A stretch of 50,632 nucleotides of DNA from a virus: positions 1 through 50,632 of the IMG/VR virus record IMGVR_UViG_3300010885_028183, one strand, 5' to 3'. Position numbers and translations under genes: made by a program. Below the pieces are notes generated by a model, which ran no database searches, was not told where the DNA came from, and saw nothing but the letters and a program-made list of their open reading frames with translations. Positions 49,188-50,632 of this stretch are shown piece after piece (positions within the stretch are counted from its first letter, which is position 1; each line of letters begins with the position of its first letter).

Positions 49188-49195
49188 CAAAAATA
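49188..49195 (-). promoter_or_regulatory. -7 box before the 62-aa gene
   Basis: TATTTTTG on the minus strand matches TAnnTTTG, 18 bases before the ATG at 49169. The place where the -33 box should be falls at the edge of the first palindromic repeat (from 49210), so the repeats could be operators. Confidence 0.45.
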
Positions 49196-49209
49196 AGCTT
49201 TCATTCGTT

Positions 49210-49370
49210 AAAGTGTTGTATAATGCACACATTACGTTGCAATTTGTGTATTATATACAACATTATATCGGTTTTTATCCGATAATGCATGAATTTTGCT
49301 ACATTATCCATGCATAAAGTGTCATATACTGCACATCGCAAAGTGCAACTTGTGTTATATAAGATACTTT
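49210..49370. repeat. Cluster of palindromes and direct repeats, possible origin or operator
   Basis: Two imperfect direct copies of about 55 bases (49210-49266 and 49316-49370), each starting AAAGTGT and holding CACA, a GTTGCAA/GTGCAA core, then TTGTGT and TATATA, so each is itself roughly palindromic. The first has arms TGTTGTATAATGCACACA (49214-49231) and TGTGTATTATATACAACA (49245-49262). Between the copies are two more inverted repeats: TATCGG/CCGATA (49266-49284) and ATGCATG/CATGCAT (49285-49315). The whole gap is filled by structure. Confidence 0.75.
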
Positions 49371-49375
49371 TTTTG

Positions 49376-49446
49376 TTACAGTACTAGGATTCGAACCTAG
49401 AATGACAAAATCAAAATTTGTAGTGTTACCGTTACACTATACTGTA
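49376..49446 (-). tRNA. tRNA-Gln (anticodon UUG)
   Basis: A full cloverleaf is read on the minus strand: acceptor TACAGTA/TACTGTA (7 bp), D-stem GTGT/ACAC with loop AACGGTA, anticodon stem ACAAA/TTTGT with loop TTTTGAT (anticodon TTG), variable CATT, T-stem CTAGG/CCTAG with loop TTCGAAT. No CCA is encoded. It reads CAA, and CAG by wobble. Its 5' end overlaps the last 10 bases of the 69-aa gene. Confidence 0.93.
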
Positions 49447-49646
49447 TTATCAATTATCCTATCTAATGATATATTTTTACAAAACCTAATTTCTTTATTG
49501 CTAAGAGTCCAGATCTTCCCATCATTCATAGCACAGGTAAATAATAAATTATGTTCCTGACTATAATCAATAACTAAAAAAGCATACCCCTCCATTTTAT
49601 CGGACATTCTGTATATTGGAATCATAGGGTTTAACTGGAGTATCAT
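49437..49646 (-). CDS. Conserved small phage protein, LNPxIPxY / DYSQEHNLL type (69 aa)
   Basis: It starts MILQLNPMIPIYRMSDKMEG, with FLVIDYSQEHNLLFTCAMND and IWTLSNKEIRFCKNISLDRI. This family (NPPIPV..., GYA...IDYS.EH.L.W..., IW..N..VR...N...GR) is very widespread in phages and prophages, with no known role. Its stop lies within the tRNA-Gln gene. Probably early. Confidence 0.7.
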   Translation of the reverse strand: MILQLNPMIPIYRMSDKMEGYAFLVIDYSQEHNLLFTCAMNDGKIWTLSNKEIRFCKNISLDRIIDNTV

Positions 49647-49654
49647 TTCTTTAA

Positions 49655-49729
49655 TTTTAATTGTTCTCTATAAAATGACAGCAAATTCTTTTTACTGCCA
49701 ATTTATAGTTTTTTTAATTGTTCTCTATA
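49655..49729. repeat. 18-bp exact direct repeat
   Basis: TTTTAATTGTTCTCTATA occurs at 49655-49672 (upstream of the 69-aa gene) and 49712-49729 (within the 3' end of the 75-aa gene, encoding the YREQLK region). The copies are 57 bases apart. It is probably a local duplication. Confidence 0.75.
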
Positions 49730-49930
49730 CCATTTCATTCCTTGAATAACACCAAAATCAAAATCAGTTCTAATAGTTCCAAGTTCTTCATCTGCAAACT
49801 TCTCTATTTCTTCATCTGATATTTCTTGGGAAGATTTCATTTCTTTGGCTTTACTTAATATGCTATGCCATGTAAGTTTATCTTTTGGGACTTCCCATAA
49901 TTCATTAAATAACCATTCTATTGATGTCAT
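49703..49930 (-). CDS. Small conserved early protein (75 aa)
   Basis: A 75-aa helical protein: MTSIEWLFNELWEVPKDKLT, an acidic middle ISDEEIEKFADEE and DFDFGVIQGMKWYREQLKKL. The G-x-x-x-G-x-KWYREQL ending is typical of short proteins found throughout Bacteroidetes phages. Function unknown; the first gene downstream of the repeats at 49951-50045. Confidence 0.6.
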   Translation of the reverse strand: MTSIEWLFNELWEVPKDKLTWHSILSKAKEMKSSQEISDEEIEKFADEELGTIRTDFDFGVIQGMKWYREQLKKL

Positions 49931-49950
49931 AAGTTTAAATTTATTTGATT

Positions 49951-50045
49951 ATTAGTACTATTAGTACAATTATAATGTGATTTTGTAGATTATTTTCCAC
50001 TAAAACAGCTTTTTTGTAGACCATTTCCTACTATAATGTGATTTT
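49951..50045. repeat. Short direct repeats in the 263-base gap
   Basis: TATAATGTGATTTT occurs twice exactly (49971-49984 and 50032-50045) and TTTTGTAGA twice (49981-49989 and 50012-50020), each followed by a related ATTTyC.ACTA. ATTAGTAC is doubled at 49951 and 49960. The set looks like protein-binding sites upstream of the 75-aa gene. Confidence 0.65.
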
Positions 50046-50087
50046 TTGCACAAAGCACTTATTTTAAGCACCTTTCGCATAAAATTA

Positions 50088-50192
50088 ATCCGGGGAGAGA
50101 TTTTACTCTCGTACCCATAACGAGGGTGTTTTATGCCCTTGTTCATTTGGGATGTTAGTAATGGATGCTAAGCATCTCCACATCAACCGGAT
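50088..50192 (-). ncRNA. Candidate multi-stem structured RNA
   Basis: Starting right after the stop of the zinc-finger gene, an outer stem ATCCGG/CCGGAT (50088-50093 with 50187-50192) closes four more helices: GAGAG/CTCTC (50095-50110), an 8-bp AACGAGGG/CCCTTGTT (50119-50143, one G-T), GATGT/ACATC (50151-50184) and GATGC/GCATC (50164-50176). On the minus strand the first of these lies where a tRNA T-arm would be, but there is no TTCRA loop, so it is not a standard tRNA. It may be a degenerate tRNA or a new phage RNA. Confidence 0.4.
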
Positions 50193-50193
50193 A

Positions 50194-50439
50194 TTATATC
50201 TTCCCTTCACGCATTAATTTCCACATATCTGCTTTATTCAATTCTTTATTAACGGGAAGTTCTGTCACATTTCTTTGAATATTTGTGACTTTTTGTACAG
50301 TTTTCTGTACATTAAACTTGACATTTTCCCTACCAAAATAAACCCTACACTTCCCAGAACAAAACCTTTTACTTCTATAAGAAGCAATCATTTCATTTTG
50401 GCAATATTCACAAACACTATTTTTATCTAATTTACTCAT
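50194..50439 (-). CDS. Zinc-finger protein, CxxC...FCSxxCR type (81 aa)
   Basis: An 81-aa protein with C10-x2-C13, then FCSGKCRVYFGR (C27 and C31), a four-Cys knuckle, followed by a basic linker and KADMWKLMREGK. Small proteins with CxYC....KRxFCSxxCRVxxxR are common in Bacteroidetes phages and elements and probably bind nucleic acid. It is preceded by five 10-bp repeats and a G-poor tract, and followed by the structured element. An early transcription or translation regulator is possible. Confidence 0.6.
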   Translation of the reverse strand: MSKLDKNSVCEYCQNEMIASYRSKRFCSGKCRVYFGRENVKFNVQKTVQKVTNIQRNVTELPVNKELNKADMWKLMREGKI

Positions 50440-50440
50440 T

Positions 50441-50490
50441 GTTACGCATTGTTACGGAATGTTACGCAATGTTACGAATTGTTACGCAAT
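50441..50490. repeat. Five 10-bp tandem repeats GTTACGnAWT
   Basis: Copies are exactly in 10-base register at 50441, 50451, 50461, 50471 and 50481 (GTTACGCATT, GTTACGGAAT, GTTACGCAAT, GTTACGAATT, GTTACGCAAT). The array abuts the ATG of the zinc-finger gene, so it lies in its leader. It may be an operator, an RNA-protein binding array, or iterons. Confidence 0.85.
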
Positions 50491-50508
50491 GCTCCAAATT
50501 TATTTTAG

Positions 50509-50610
50509 TCTTCCCATACCACCTACCCCATATACACCCCTTAATACAATTACCCTACCTTACCTCACCACTTCCCCACTACCTTAACCTATACCTACCC
50601 ACTAACCATA
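50509..50610. other. 102-base tract with no G on the plus strand
   Basis: From 50509 to 50610 the plus strand contains no G, with many runs of C (CCCC four times) and A/T between. The complementary strand is thus G-rich and C-free, with GGGG runs. It has stops in all frames and codes for nothing I can support. It sits between the 10-bp repeats and the window end. This composition is unlike anything else in the window. Confidence 0.85.
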
Positions 50611-50632
50611 GGCACAATGTATCTAAGGGCAT

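Noticed and set aside
47085-49930. Toxin-antitoxin, restriction-modification or anti-CRISPR genes among the small early genes
   Set aside because: No recognisable motifs of such systems; the small proteins match only families of unknown function, so no such claim is made.
50088-50192. A second tRNA gene
   Set aside because: No TTCRA T-loop, wrong anticodon-loop size and an oversized D-arm region; kept only as a candidate structured RNA.
1-50632. Terminal redundancy or circular overlap
   Set aside because: The first and last few dozen bases do not match each other, so ends or circular form cannot be asserted from the sequence.

Overview
The window is almost certainly a near-complete genome, or most of one, of a tailed dsDNA phage with a podovirus-type virion infecting a Bacteroidetes bacterium. 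Evidence for the host group: the DNA is AT-rich; genes start behind A-rich leaders with no Shine-Dalgarno pattern; several promoters fit the Bacteroidetes -33/-7 type (TTTG, then TAnnTTTG); and many small proteins look like families I know from Flavobacterium, Bacteroides and crAss-like phages. I see no integrase, CI-type repressor or attachment site, and no DNA polymerase. The two ends do not overlap, so completeness and termini are not established.

Nearly all genes are on the minus strand, so transcription runs right to left. From right to left: (a) 47.0-50.6 kb holds small early/accessory genes, a zinc-finger protein, tRNA-Gln(UUG), arrays of direct and inverted repeats, a tiny membrane peptide, and a divergent promoter region between an HTH protein (minus) and NinG (plus). 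(b) 42.2-47.0 kb is replication: a winged-helix initiator whose gene carries an 11-bp iteron array, a zinc-finger/TOPRIM primase-helicase, several unknowns, and one isolated plus-strand gene (83 aa) that looks like a free copy of a virion-fibre N-domain. (c) 31.7-41.9 kb is packaging and head: putative small terminase, TerL, portal, small conserved genes, a Dps/ferritin-like protein, scaffold and major capsid protein. (d) 20.4-31.7 kb is neck, tail and ejection: connector/ring proteins, a YadA-like fibre, a GroES co-chaperonin, adaptor, 1365-aa tail protein, then a T7-like ejection set (GNAT-like, small Ala-rich, 470 aa). (e) 9.2-20.4 kb is one 3737-aa polyvalent protein, about a fifth of the window. 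(f) 2.9-9.1 kb holds receptor-binding/fibre genes, three of which start with Sec signal peptides. (g) 0.1-2.8 kb is lysis: two or three small membrane proteins, a unimolecular spanin and a GH24 endolysin, followed by a DnaQ-like exonuclease.

The parts fit a lytic phage: initiator plus primase-helicase replicate DNA with a host polymerase (inferred), NinG and the exonuclease process it, TerL/portal fill a capsid whose folding may need the phage GroES, the ejection proteins and giant polyvalent protein are probably delivered with the DNA, and the lysis cassette releases progeny. The observations most worth following are the giant protein, the secreted-looking fibres, the orphan 83-aa gene, the iteron array, and the unexplained structure of the last 1.5 kb.
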